A stretch of 64,000 bases of DNA from Brachycybe producta (lineage: Eukaryota > Arthropoda > Diplopoda > Playtdesmida > Andrognathidae): assembly GCA_036925085.1 (NCBI GenBank), contig JAUPFP010000026.1:1220501-1284500 (forward strand), given 5' to 3'. Under the pieces are notes generated by a model. That model was not told the origin of the DNA. It made no database searches and saw only the letters and a program-made list of their open reading frames with translations. Positions 11,440 to 22,011 of this stretch are shown piece by piece; position 1 is the stretch's first letter, and each line of letters starts with the position of its first letter. A program made the position numbers and the translations under genes.

Positions 11440-11640
11440 AAGCATCCAGAAGTTATTAATTAATGCAAGAAATTTGTGGAATAAGTTTGATTTATTTTCT
11501 AACTTTATTGTATGTTCTAATGCTGATATTATGTGTTGTTGAGACTTGGCTTCATGATGTATTGATGACATACTAACAATTTACTGTTACCAGATGGTTA
11601 TGCACTCTATCGATGTGAGAGATACAGTATATAGGGTTAC
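11440..11640 (+). mobile_element. LINE endonuclease fragment
   Basis: Translation gives LINARNLWNKFDLFSNFIVC and, after frame breaks, PDGYALYRCER. These correspond to the start of the apurinic-like endonuclease domain of CR1/L2-group LINEs (INARSL.NKF). It belongs to the same element as the reverse transcriptase at 11,786-13,106. Most of the endonuclease is deleted, and a foreign repeat (GTTACCATCCATACGTCCTC, near 11,640-11,700) is inserted between them. Confidence 0.65.
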
Positions 11641-11785
11641 CATCCATACGTCCTCTTTTTCCCAGATTTGTTCTCTTTTTGGACCTTATAAAATAAAAGT
11701 GGCCCCCACTTTTATTTTTATTAAGTATTTTATTAAGTTTATGCAGTAGTTAAAAAAACTAGCTAGGGAAGTAGGACCCTTTCTT

Positions 11786-13247
11786 CAGTTCATTTATCAG
11801 CAATTTTTGGATCAAGGGGTTCCAAGTATGTGGAAATTAGCAAATGTTACCCCAATATTTAAGTTAGGTAATAAGTTCAAAACTGCAAACTATAGGTCTG
11901 TATCTCTAACTTCAGTGGTTTGTAAAAATCTTGAGCATATCATTTACTCTGGCTGCATTAAGTTTCTCAAATCTCACAATCACATTTCTGATAACCAACA
12001 TGGTTTCTTGGAAGGGCACTCTTGTGAGACTCAACTTATCCTGGTAGTGGATGATCTCCAGAAACGTTTAGACAAAGGTAAACAGGTTGACATGGTATTT
12101 CTTGACTTTTATAAGGTATTTGACAATGTTTCACATTCAAAATTTCTGGCAAAGGTTCAGCATATGAGTTGGGGGCAGGTTACCAAATGGATAACTTTTT
12201 TTTAAGTGATAGGAATTAAGAGTAGTTGTAAATGGGTCTCACTCAGAGTGGTTGGCTGTTACATCTGGTGTACCCCAGGGTCATGTGATGGGCCCTCTTT
12301 TGTTCCTGATATTTCTTAATGACCTCAGCAGTACAGTTGGCAGCAACTGTAGGCTATTTGCTGATGACACTCTAATTTACAAAAAGGATGATGGTATCCA
12401 AGACTGTGAAACATTAGCCTTAGACTTGAAGGCTATTGAAGGATGGTGTAATACATGGCAACTTCAGTTGAATGAGGGGAAGTGCAGTGTTATGAGGCTA
12501 ACTCGGAGTAGAAATCCAATTGTGTTCAATTATAGTATGAGTGACATTATTCTTCAGAGTGTCAAGTGTTATAAGTACTTGGGGGTTATAATGACAGATG
12601 ACCTTTCTTGGAAAAAAACACATTGATGGTGTCACTGGGAAAACTCTACAAATGCTTCGTTTTAGTCAAAGGACACTGGGCACCTACTCAGCGCAAGTTA
12701 AAACTATTGCCTAACAAGCATTGGTTCGGCCTCATGCTGCAGTATATAGAATTCTCACTCTGTCACACTCATTCACTCAGTTGAAATGGTTCAGCATAAG
12801 GCAGCTAGGTTTGTTTGTGGCAGGCACAAATTTGCAGTGCTACCATGGCATAGTTTGTCACATTGCAGGGCTGAGTTAAGTTTGAAATTGTTTGGAAAAA
12901 TTACATATGGTGACTGTCCTAAACTACAGTCCAGTCATATTCATAAAGCACTATACATGGACAGGGCTGAACACCCTAAGAAAATTAGGGAGATTTTTGC
13001 TAGAAGAGATTCATATTATTGGTCTTTTTTTCCTAGAGTTATAAGACAATGGAACTCTCTTCCTGAGGGAGTCGTGAATGGGGATAATTTTGTTTTATGG
13101 GATTGACATTTGTATATTCATTTTGTTTTTATATATGTGCATTGTGCATGTATATGTGCTTGACAATGCTTAATGCTGCATGTGGACTTTTATGTCCCTC
13201 TGCCATAGGCCTATTTGGCTGCAAGCAGAGTACTAATTGTAATTGTA
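11786..13247 (+). mobile_element. CR1/L2-group LINE reverse transcriptase and 3' UTR
   Basis: Three frames in order. 11,807-12,205 has the fingers region (NVTPIFKLGNKFKTANYRSV, QHGFLEGHSCETQL). 12,252-12,626 has the palm (GVPQGHVMGPLLFLIFLNDL, RLFADDTLIYKK). 12,786-13,106 has the C-terminus (MVQHKAARFVCGRHKFA, RQWNSLPEGV). FADD is the catalytic pair of aspartates. Frameshifts separate the pieces, so the element is inactive. The 3' UTR carries the CTCTGCC...GCAGAG hairpin near 13,197-13,232 and ends with a short (TGTAAT)n tail at about 13,233-13,247. Confidence 0.88.
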
Positions 13248-13510
13248 GGTGGTGTTATTCAAGGAAGTGTTTTGGGCTCCATGTTATTTAACATTTTTAT
13301 TAGCAAACATACACACTCCTATCAGTTAGGTGGACTTGTCTATATGATATTAAATATTTTAGGACTGACTATGAATCATAGCAGAGTTTTTATTACTGCT
13401 AGGAATGATTGGGCTAATCGGAATAAGATGAAGCTGAGTAAGGATAAATGTGTTATGCATTTCGGCAAATACTGTATATTAATCACGAAGATTATTTTTG
13501 CAGATCTAAC
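13248..13510 (+). mobile_element. Fragment of a second, different LINE reverse transcriptase
   Basis: Directly after the tail of the previous LINE, the frame reads GGVIQGSVLGSMLFNIFIS, a reverse transcriptase palm motif. About 130 bp later it reads WANRNKMKLSKDKCVMHFGK, the region normally found well after the FADD box. The segment between is missing, so this is an internally deleted fragment. The KMKLS.DKCVMHFG wording differs from the CR1/L2 copies nearby. Confidence 0.6.
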
Positions 13511-13609
13511 AAATTAAATACTGTCCAGCAATATACCCTAGTGACTTAGGTATCGAATACAATTGCAAATTATGTATTTTATGTAGGCCCTAATGTCTGT
13601 ATGTAATAT

Positions 13610-13857
13610 TTTTCTTCTTTTCTTTTCCTCTTTCTTTTGGTTACTTATCCATCTATAGTTGTCCTAATAAGGTATTTTTAAAGGTGGTTTTTAAAGTTTT
13701 AAAAATTGTATCTACTGGCATGTTAGGTTGCTAATTTGTGCTTCCTACTTACCTGAATATTATTATGGTGGCTTTGCTAGGACTTTTGTGGTATTTATTT
13801 TAGGAGTTTTATTATAGCTATATTCGCAAAATAATTTTAATATTATATTATATATTT
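13610..13857 (+). repeat. Tandem-duplicated segment, unit 1 left half
   Basis: Matches 15,534-15,780. The unit begins with a CTTTTC-rich stretch and contains GGCTTTGCTAGGACTT and TTTTAGGAGTTTT. Unit 1 continues at 15,345 after the inserted solo LTR. Confidence 0.7.
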
Positions 13858-15344
13858 TGTAACACCCTGTATTTCGCCTTTCCGTCCCTCCCCTAGCCTG
13901 GGGGTTCCTGAGGATGCAAGGGACACACTTCCATCCCTTCTGACGACTCCAAAGCTCCAAAACACATTCAGGTTCCGGTATCGGCGGATGGATACCCGTC
14001 GAAGCATGGTCCCCAGGGCTTGGGTACCCCTGAAAAGGTGTTCACAGGCTCTGGGTATAAAAGACCATGTTTCGATAGATTCTGGGTCCATTCTCTGATT
14101 ATCGAAACTATGAAACTACTCATATAATGGTCCAGTGGCACGTCACAGTAACTATTCTGTTATTTATCATGGCCAACCATTAATTACATAATAAAATAAC
14201 GACGAACCTGCAACTGTCTTGCCTGTCTGTAACTATTCTTTTCAGCGCAGCAACGATTCCACAGAATATCTAAGAGAACGACCCCGGCACCGCAGGACTC
14301 AGGTGGTATATTACAATCCCTCTCTTAACGAAAAGTGGTACCCACTCTAGTCTGTTACTGTTCTGTTCATAAACGATCTGGCAGACAGATGTAACAGTAC
14401 GATGCGTTTGTTTGCAGATGATGCTGTTGTTTACAGGAGGATTAGGGATAATGAGGATAGTGAAGTCCTCCAAAGAAATCTAGACAGTGTTGTAGAGTGG
14501 TGCTCTGAGTGGCATTTACAACTGAATAGGAATAAATGCAATGTTATGCGAGTTTCCCGAAAGCGAGAGTCGTGCATGGCAAATTACACAATGGGAGATG
14601 TTCAGCTAACCCATGTTGATACCATTAAATATCTTGGCTTAACCTTGTCCAAGGACATGCTTTGGAAAGATCATATAAACAAAGCAGTTGCCAAAGCTAA
14701 TCAAAGGCTGCGGTTTGTCCAACGCACCCTTAAACATTGTAAAGAAAATGTAAAGAAGGTCTGTTACTTTACCCTAGTTAGACCTATCTTAGAATATTGT
14801 TCCCCAATTTGGAGCCCATTTAGAAATAATCTAAAACAAGAAATAGAAATGGTGCAGCGTAGGGCTGCAAGATTTGTAAAGGGACGGTATGCGTATACTG
14901 ACAGTGTATCGTCTATGCTCCAAGAGCTAGAATGGGAATCATTAGCAGGCCGAAGAAATGAGCAATGCCTCGCTTTTCTGGGACGTTTGCTGTCTTGTGA
15001 TAACATTACCCTGCTTAATGGTTTACTAACAAGAAATCCTCGTAAAGGTAGATTTGGGTATTCAAAAACTTTCAAAGAATTAATGGCTAGGACTGATGCA
15101 TATTTTTGGTCTTTTCTTCCTAATGTTATTCGACTATGGAATTCTCTTCCTGTGAATAGTTCTTTGTTATGACGATTTCAATTTCATGATGATGTTTTAT
15201 TTTTAAATAATGACAATCAGTCGTGATTGGGAGCAATCCCTCCCTGCCACATGGCTTTTGAGCTGATTGCAGGTGTATTTAATTGAATTGAATTGAAGAG
15301 AGTCTACCACCTGAGCCCTGTAACAAGAGCTCTACATTGTTACA
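13858..15344 (+). mobile_element. Solo LTR (gypsy family A') interrupted by a LINE
   Basis: Begins TGTAACACCCTGTATTTCGC and ends CTCTACATTGTTACA. It has a TATA box (TATAAAAG near 14,055) and is flanked by a 4-bp direct repeat ATTT (13,854-13,857 and 15,345-15,348). The related uninterrupted copy at 51,727-52,212 is 486 bp long, with the same ends. The extra roughly 950 bp here is a LINE (14,348-15,297). No internal region is attached, so this is a solo LTR left by recombination. Confidence 0.8.
14348..15297 (+). mobile_element. 5'-truncated CR1/L2-group LINE nested in solo LTR
   Basis: The frame at 14,402-15,172 is open for 256 codons, the longest intact reverse transcriptase piece in the window. 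It contains RLFADDAVVYRR (catalytic FADD), WHLQLNRNKCNVMRVSRKRE, TIKYLGLTLS, LVRPILEYCSPIWSPF and EMVQRRAARFVKGRYAYTDS. A few residues upstream, before the ATG, it already reads LFINDLADRC, so the cut lies in the palm domain. The 3' UTR has CCCTGCC...GCAGG and ends in (AATTG)n at about 15,297. It interrupts the LTR, so it inserted later than the LTR. Confidence 0.88.
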
Positions 15345-15985
15345 ATTTATAATTTATAATTTATTTTAATTATATTCTAAACTCTAAAAGATTAACTAAA
15401 ATTTGAGATGGATGTAGTATTGAATCTATAGGACTTGGTATTAAGTTTAAAATGGCCAGTTGTGCTTAGTAAAGTGTGCTAGTATAGTATACTGAGGAAG
15501 TGACGAGGAATCCCAGTTGTATGCAATCAATTTCTTCTTTTCTTTTCCACTTTTCTTTTGGTTATTTATTTATCTGTAGTGGGTAATGGGTGGTATTTTT
15601 TTTACAAAGGTTGTTTTCTAAAGTTTCTAAAATTTTAAATTTTATCTAAGGGTAGCCTAGGGTTGCTGAATTGTGTTTCCTTCTTACCTAAATATTACTA
15701 TGGAGGCTTTGCTAGGACTTGTATGGTATTCGTTTTAGGAGTTTTGTTATAGTTATATTCTTAAATATATTTTGTATTCTGTTTTAATTATATTCTCAAT
15801 TCCAAATCTAAAAATATTTTAACTAAAATTCTAGATGTATGTAGTATGTTGAACATAGAGGACTTGGTTAGAGCTTAGAGATTAGAGCTTTAACAAAACG
15901 GATAGTTAGACAGGTGTGCTTAGTTAAGTGTACTAGTATAGTATACTGAGGAAGTTACTAGGAATCCCAGTGGATATCATGTGGA
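15345..15985 (+). repeat. Tandem-duplicated segment, unit 1 right half plus unit 2
   Basis: 15,345-15,520 completes unit 1 (TTTAATTATATTCTAAACTC ... CTAGTATAGTATACTGAGGA). 15,534-15,985 is a full second unit without the LTR. The two are about 450 bp long and moderately diverged. Unit 2 serves as an empty-site copy for the LTR insertion. Confidence 0.7.
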
Positions 15986-16715
15986 GAACTGCTTTGAGAT
16001 TGGGATAACCTTTTGTTACCTTCATTCTCACTTATGATCTCACTTCAACTAGTTATACATTTATATTATGTGGTAAATTCTAATGTGATTACTAATGTGA
16101 CTTAACTTTGATGACTTATTTCTTTAGTTTTGTGATTAAAATGTTACTAACTCATATACAGTCTAAATAAAAGGTATGCCTACTGCCTTATGGCAGGGGC
16201 ATGCGGTGGCTGCAGACAAGAAAGAGGGGCAATTGTGAAATTCCATAAATAAATTTATAATGTAACTTGTGTAATTCAGATTCATATTGAAAACGCAAGA
16301 TGTCAATTTCAAATTTATTCAAATAGCTCTAAGAAAAAAAACAAAAAAACGGTCATTTGAAAATGAAAAACAAAAGACAATAAAGTGAATCTTTTTAGTT
16401 TGCTGTAAAATAACGTTCCGCAATGCTTTGCACGCTTCAAATATGGTGTACAAGTTAAACTTATTTTAGGATTTCATTATTTTAATAAAAGCATCTTTTT
16501 GAAGTTATTAAAGGTCAATAGTTAAATGCGACGCTATTTGAGCGTTAGATCATCGCACACCATTTTAAAGAACATTACAAGACCTTTAAAATGAGCCCTT
16601 ACTCATTTCTCTATTTTCAGTAATTTGGAAAATATGAATTTTTTGTGAAGCTTGGTGACCGACATTTTGCCATTAAAAAATGGTTTGCACACATGCATAG
16701 GAATATTATATAAAT
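15986..16715. other. AT-rich sequence, nothing recognised
   Basis: No coding or terminal-repeat signal seen. Confidence 0.5.
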
Positions 16716-17305
16716 TACAATGGGATAACCCGTAATAAATGACGGGAGCCAAATTCACAGGCAATTGTGCCCAGCATTAGAATTTCTTTTCCTCCGCCCT
16801 TTTATGATGTCAGACCAAGTAACAAACCAATTAGAAATTGATGACGTTCATAAAATAGCAGAGCAAAAGAAATTCTAATGCTGGGCACAATTGCCCGTGA
16901 TAAATTCTAGTTTAATTTTGCTCCTATTATCCCCTCCCCTTTTTTATATTTGAAAGAGAAAATGAGCTTTTAATTTTCTCTTGTGTGCGCATGCGCGTAG
17001 TTTTTTTTTTACTCCTTTCATTTCAATTTCAGTTTCCCCCTCCCCCTTTTCCCCCTCCACGTTTTTTTCTCTCCCCCCTCCCTTTTCCAGCCTTTTCCCC
17101 TCTCCAATTTAATATCATGGGGTTCTTGGATGGGGAGAATGCAACATTATGTTGATCTTGAGAAAAAAAAGCGGTTCATTTATTTAAATTTATATAAATT
17201 CCGACGTGCTTGAAGGGTTTTGTTCTTGTTTGCACGGCGTTACTGACTCAGGGAAGTAAGGAAGGAGAGAAATAAGGCCAGACCTGGCTTAATATATAAA
17301 CAACA
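16716..17305 (-). mobile_element. Helentron-derived interspersed element (HINE) 1
   Basis: Read on the minus strand it starts near CCAGGTCTGGCC (about 17,280), passes an internal block with AAATTTATATAAATTT and CCATCCAAGAACCCCATG, and ends with a decayed hairpin (16,729-16,746). It carries a nested MITE at 16,757-16,898. Its ends and hairpin are more diverged than in HINE 2, 4 and 6, so it is probably older. No protein is encoded. Confidence 0.65.
16757..16898. mobile_element. hAT-like MITE nested in HINE 1
   Basis: Inverted ends ACAGGCAATTGTGCCCAGCA and its complement, ending TTGCCCGT. The same module sits at 20,118-20,312, 42,372-42,512 and, alone, at 53,900-54,002. Confidence 0.7.
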
Positions 17306-17551
17306 AATATGGCAAAACATTATTTTAATAATCTTGTTTTTTTGATAACTACTAAATATATAAAAATTTCTTCAAAATTCGTACTGGCTCATAGCATGAA
17401 ACTCTTGCATACTTTTAGCCAAATAAGTATTTTATTCAAATTAGACAAATTCCTTTTTCACTAGGATTTTTTTCTGCATGTGTGATCCAACCCAAAGATT
17501 CAACTGTTAAAATTAATGCAATAAACTTTAAGAAGAAAAAAAATTGATTAC

Positions 17552-17643
17552 CGTCAGAATCCACAAATCGTTCTACTATGAGCTGTGCTAATTCCGGATT
17601 CTTGGTCATTTGATCCGATAGCCAGGAAGTGGAAATGGCAGCA
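17552..17643 (-). CDS. Allatotropin precursor, C-terminal-region coding exon (exon B)
   Basis: A 92-nt exon between a good acceptor (TTTATTTCTTATAG at 17,644 and up) and a donor (GACG|GTAATC at 17,551 and down). It reads STSWLSDQMTKNPELAQL, then IVERFVDSDG. From memory, insect allatotropin precursors end in a conserved segment of the form W(F/L)..EM..NP..A...V.(R/K)F(I/V)D...DG..S.EELL, which looks like half an EF-hand; this exon fits it up to the DG. It starts with the last base of a codon and ends with the first base of a glycine codon. Exon A ends with two codon bases, so a direct A-to-B splice is in frame and creates a serine (AG+T). The following exon, expected to hold the EELL-type end, was not found. 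The longer open frame here (17,436-17,663) simply runs into both introns. Confidence 0.75.
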
Positions 17644-17663
17644 CTATAAGAAATAAACCCCAT

Positions 17664-18085
17664 TTCAAGATTTTATTAGCGCAATGAATCAGTAGACAAA
17701 TAAGACTAAAAAGACAAAAGAAAAAAAAAGGAGCCACCAAATTGGAAAACCTCATTTTGGTTAAGAAAATATCTTTTATGAACATTGGTTTATACTCAAT
17801 AGTCCAACATCATCCAATTTCACATGGACATCTTCAATCAAATTATAAGTGGAATTGATCCCAATAATAGTATTGTGTGGGTTTTCATTATACATGTAGG
17901 TATAATGCGTTCATTCCATTATAATAGGCCTACAATATGCGAAGACTCACGAGTTAAGCGTAATTCAGTTCACTTCCAGTATATTTGGACATTCGATGTC
18001 AAGGGCCGTTGGATTTACACATATATAAACTATACTCTTATTGATCACTAGTCTGGAAAACCCCATTCCACACACACACACACAC
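17664..18085. other. Allatotropin intron sequence, nothing recognised
   Basis: Short AT-rich stretch with no repeat or exon signal, ending in a small (AC)n run near 18,071. Confidence 0.5.
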
Positions 18086-18087
18086 AT

Positions 18088-18357
18088 TGTACCTCGGGCC
18101 CTTGGCCTAGAAGAGTGGCACAACTTAAAAAAAAAGCTCTTTTTGGGGAAAATGAGTTCAAAGGTAAGAGAAGATTCATGGCTTACTTTGTTGAGCTTCT
18201 CAAGTGCAAAAACTGTTTTAGCTATTCACAATATTAGTATGTTTGGCTCCTCTATAATAGAATGAGATAGAAAAAATGCAACTTTAAACTCATTTCCCCC
18301 CCACCCACCCAAAAAAAGTGTTTTTTAGTTGTGCCACATATCTACCCCAGGTGCAGG
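18088..18357. mobile_element. Foldback repeat with GTGGCACAACT ends
   Basis: Arms GTGGCACAACTTAAAAAA (near 18,114) and TTTTTTAGTTGTGCCAC (near 18,325) are inverted. The interior GGGAAAATGAGTTCAAA mirrors TTTAAACTCATTTCCCC. A partial relative is at 32,935-33,100. Boundaries and target duplication are not resolved. Confidence 0.5.
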
Positions 18358-19135
18358 ATATAAAACTTTATTGTAGCAAACCACCTTCTTGACTTCCTTA
18401 GCCAAGACCAAGTGTGGCGAACAAGTCGGCACAGGTTAACAGGTTTAACAGGTTAACCACAAGCCGCATTATAGGCCTACTCACCATGCTTCCCACAGAG
18501 CACTTTCAGCCTTGAATTAAAAGTCACACTTAGGTGTGAAAACAGATGATGTCATGTTTTGAGGCCACTGAACCAATGTTTTTGTTCGTCTAATGTGTCT
18601 CTAAAATTGTAAAGCACCCAATCCCAAACCCTGTATCCTTGTTGGCCGGGGCGTAATTTTGGCATGATTTTTTTTTACTATAAAAGAGATTGCATTTTTG
18701 TATTTTGAAGCTCTTTTTGAGATAGAAAATCTATGCTCAATTTTTAAGAGATTTTTAAAAATTGTTAATGATTTTATTAAATTAGTTTATTACAAAGAAT
18801 TCTAAAATTATTTTATACAACAATCTCATCATCTTTAGTTTTACTTTTTGTAAACATCATCTCAGCCTAAGTTATTTCATTTAAACGACACTCAAAATTG
18901 AAGAAGACCAGGTGATGATAACCTGATACAAAGAAGCTCAAAAGCAGTTTATTAGGTGAAAGTCTTTTCAAGACTTGTGAGAGGATGCTGTAATGTTTTA
19001 TACTGTATTGTCCTAGACCTTTCCGATCAGGTATAAAAGGTCGCACAGCCAACCACATTCAGAGTGAACCATAAAGTCGTCCTATTATAACCGCCTTTGA
19101 GCAGATTTTACCCACAGAGGGAGAGTTCGTCACAA
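18358..19135. other. Intron sequence, nothing recognised
   Basis: No frame, array or terminal repeat seen. Confidence 0.5.
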
Positions 19136-19137
19136 TA

Positions 19138-19352
19138 CAGTAGGACGTCGGTTATTGGAACCATCGATTATCGAAACCAATTTTTTCTACTCATTTTTAC
19201 AGAAATGCTATTTATGGAAATAAAAAATAATTTAAATCGTTTTTTTTTTGTTACTTTTCTCCACTTTTTATTTTGTTAGTTCGATTATAGGAACTTTCGA
19301 TTGTCAACACTAGTCATGTTTGACATTAGTTCCGATAATCAACATTCTACTG
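19138..19352. mobile_element. pogo/Tigger-like MITE
   Basis: 215 bp flanked by TA on both sides (19,136-19,137 and 19,353-19,354), with inverted ends CAGTAGGACGTCGGTTAT and, on the other strand, CAGTAGAATGTTGATTAT. CAG-starting ends and a TA target are typical of the pogo/Tigger branch of Tc1/mariner. No transposase. Confidence 0.75.
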
Positions 19353-19354
19353 TA

Positions 19355-19862
19355 AATGTATTATAGTGCCATAAATACATTATGAAATACGTCTTTTTAA
19401 TTTTTTTTTTCTTTCAAAACGAAGAAATATTCGGTTCACTTCCATTTCGTTTTAAATGGTTTCCACTGTAAGTAATTATGCTTTCAATAGAAAATTAGAA
19501 ATAGCATAAATATTTATGAAAACATTTAAATGAAACATTTTCAATGACAGAGGCAATGAGATTGAATGTATTTCATTGGCTGCATATAGAAACTTAGGGG
19601 AAAAAATGAATTATACATGTATGTAAAGAAAACAGAAAAGTATCATCCAACAGCAGCTAAGAACGTGTGGCCTAACATCAGTAGTCCTGGCATACTGTTG
19701 GATAAACTAATACAAACAGAATATGTATGTTGTTTAAATTTTTACTTATACCTTTGATAGTGAATATTAGGCCTACTATTCACGGATATCAGATAGATCT
19801 ATCTGATATTGTTTCCTTAAGTTGCCGGATATTCACTCAGATAATTAATTAATATGAAGACA
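19355..19862. other. Intron sequence, nothing recognised
   Basis: AT-rich. A short inverted repeat (GGATATCAGATAGATC/GATCTATCTGATATTG) lies at 19,785-19,811. Confidence 0.5.
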
Positions 19863-20654
19863 CTAGTGGGGTAACCCGTCATAAATGACGGGAACACAAT
19901 TCTAGTTTAATTTTGTTACTAAAATTATTTAACTATTTTATTCAAATACTTCTTTATAAATGACATTTTGTGTGAATGTCCAGTTGTCATGAAGTAATTT
20001 GCATTGGCCACTTCCATTTTGTATAAGCACCTTAATACTGTTTGGCTTCTTGGATTGGAAGAGCGCAATATAAAGTTGTTCATGAGAAAAAAATGGTTCA
20101 TGACAGGAGCAAAATTCCCAGGCAATTGTGCCCAGCATTAGAATTTCTTTTCCTCCGCCCTTCTATGAAGTCAGACCAAAGTAACAAACGAATTAGAAAT
20201 TGAAAAGGGCGAAGCATGTGACATCAAACCAAGTAACAAACCAATTAGAAATTGATGACGTTCATAAAAGGGCAGAGCAAAAGAAATTTTAATGCTGGGC
20301 ACAATTGCCCGTGATAAGTTTAAGTTTAATTTTGATATTATCCCCTCCCCTTTTTATATTTGAAAGAGAAAATGAGATTTTCACTTTCACGTGTGCGCAT
20401 GCGCGTCGTTTGTTCTTTTTTTTTTACTCCTTTCATTTCAATTTCAGTTTCAAGTTTCAGTTTCAGTTTCAGTCTCCAATTTGATAACATGGGGTTCTTG
20501 GATGGGAAGGGTGCAACATATAATTGACCTTGAGAAAAAAGCCGTTCATTTATTCAAATTTATATAAATTCTGACGTGCTTCAAGGTTTGTACAGCGTTG
20601 TCTCAGACATATAGATAGCTAGATACCTACATAGACCTGGCATAATATACAGTG

Positions 20655-20655
<1 letters not shown>
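19863..20655 (-). mobile_element. HINE 2
   Basis: Its 3' end, on the minus strand, is the perfect hairpin CCCGTCATTTATGACGGG (19,875-19,892) followed by TTACCCCACTAG and T. The 5' side shows CATAGACCTGGCATAATA, read on the plus strand, near 20,630. The interior contains a block shared with HINE 6 (AAGCACCTTAATA...) and a nested hAT-like MITE. It is followed on the 5' side by AT repeats. Confidence 0.75.
20118..20312. mobile_element. hAT-like MITE nested in HINE 2
   Basis: CAGGCAATTGTGCCCAGCAT at the left and ATGCTGGGCACAATTGCCCG at the right. It is longer than the others because of an internal duplication of the AAGTAACAAACSAATTAGAAA segment. Confidence 0.7.
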
Positions 20656-20722
<67 letters not shown>

Positions 20723-20803
20723 GTCGGAAAAAAAAATTGAAAAAGTATACAAAGATTGTATCATATCATTATCTTATATATATATATATATAAGATATAT
20801 ATA

Positions 20804-20844
<41 letters not shown>

Positions 20845-20850
20845 TACGGT
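20656..20850. repeat. (AT)n arrays
   Basis: Two AT runs (about 20,656-20,722 and 20,775-20,846). They flank a unique stretch near 20,728-20,773 that recurs inverted at 29,025-29,075. Confidence 0.9.
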
Positions 20851-20889
20851 ATATACATATCAACGGTATAATTTTACCACCTTATAAAT

Positions 20890-21260
20890 GGTGTTTTCTG
20901 CGACTTGTTTCTTCTCTTGATCACGCGGTGCCCGCACGAAGAAGATCCAAGTTACAGAAATAGCTGGATGGAGTTGGATTCCCTTCACGCCCGATGTTTG
21001 CTTGGCGATTGAAATTTGGTTTGAGGTGCTTCTCCTTGTGCCGGTGGATGTTCTCCGGCTCGAAGGAAGTGCGGCATCTAGAAGAAACGTCAGGTGACTC
21101 TCCTCGTGAATGATGTGCTGGTGGTGCCCGCCACTTGTTCATACATCGGAGTTGGTGAGGGAGGTTCGGCGGTCCCCACCGTTCGACTCTCAAAGTTGTC
21201 GTCACTTGAAGAGGTAGACATTCGTCTACTTCCTATCCAGGTTCCGCGGCCCAACATAGT
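20890..21260 (-). mobile_element. Gypsy family A leader fragment
   Basis: Shares GCGGTGCCCGCA.GAAGAAGA, the GAGTTGGAT block and neighbouring words with the leaders at 43,190 and (inverted) 7,560-7,850. The frame at 20,921-21,205 ends in PSSYFCNLDLLRAGTA, matching LLRVGTA in the copy at 7,722. The LTR that should lie to its right is absent. Confidence 0.55.
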
Positions 21261-21609
21261 AAAATGTTCAAAAGTTTGTAAAGGTTGCCTTACTTTTTTT
21301 TTAAATATCCCGCTGGAAATGCTTCAAAACAATAGCAGAAATCGGTGACCGATCACTCTGCTATTGGTCACGAGATGCTGAAAGTCTGGAAGGCCCGATG
21401 CACTGTTGAAATTCACAAATACCCAAGAGTTTGATGAATCGCACAAGGTATAGCACACAAACAAAACTTGCAAAACTTTGAAGAAACTTTGAAGAGTTTG
21501 GAAGAAAAACTGAAATAGACTTTGAAGACGACGAATGACATGGTGATTGCTCTTTAAGGAAAAGGAACAAGCGAAGTGATTGACCACATTTTGGTTCTTT
21601 TTTATGTGT
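21261..21609. other. Unassigned sequence beside gypsy B
   Basis: About 350 bp between the leader fragment and the gypsy B 3' LTR. It contains purine-rich runs (GAAGAAACTTTGAAGAG) and no recognised domain. Confidence 0.4.
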
Positions 21610-21983
21610 TGTTGTGTTTGTATTTTAGAACTTAAAATATTCTAAGTCCTAAAAAGTTGCAAGATAAAAAAGACACACTGTTTTTGCACGTTTATTTTCA
21701 GTAAGTAAGAGATTACATAAGATTTACATTGGTTTTTATACATTGGTAGAGTAATAAGGAAATCCTCAATGAGGAATGCCTTAGGGCTTGTGGATCCTTT
21801 TTGTGTACCCAGATCTTTACTTGTTAAATGTGTCATATCCCTAAACAATGGGATTGGGTCATTGTATTGGGTGTGGTTGGACCTTTAGTGGGTTAGTGTT
21901 AAATAGGTCACTTTTATTCAGTGGATATTATTTAGCAGAAATATAGAAAATATATATGTGTGAAAATATGATAGAACATAACA
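21610..21983 (-). mobile_element. Gypsy B 3' LTR
   Basis: 374 bp, TGTTATG...CACAACA on the minus strand, preceded by the polypurine tract AAAGAAAAAGTGGGA. It is highly similar to the 5' LTR at 25,838-26,172. A few indels distinguish them (for example about 20 bp with AGTAGTTAGAC present only in the 5' LTR). Confidence 0.85.
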
Positions 21984-22011
21984 TCCCACTTTTTCTTTAG
22001 AGCTTTACATG

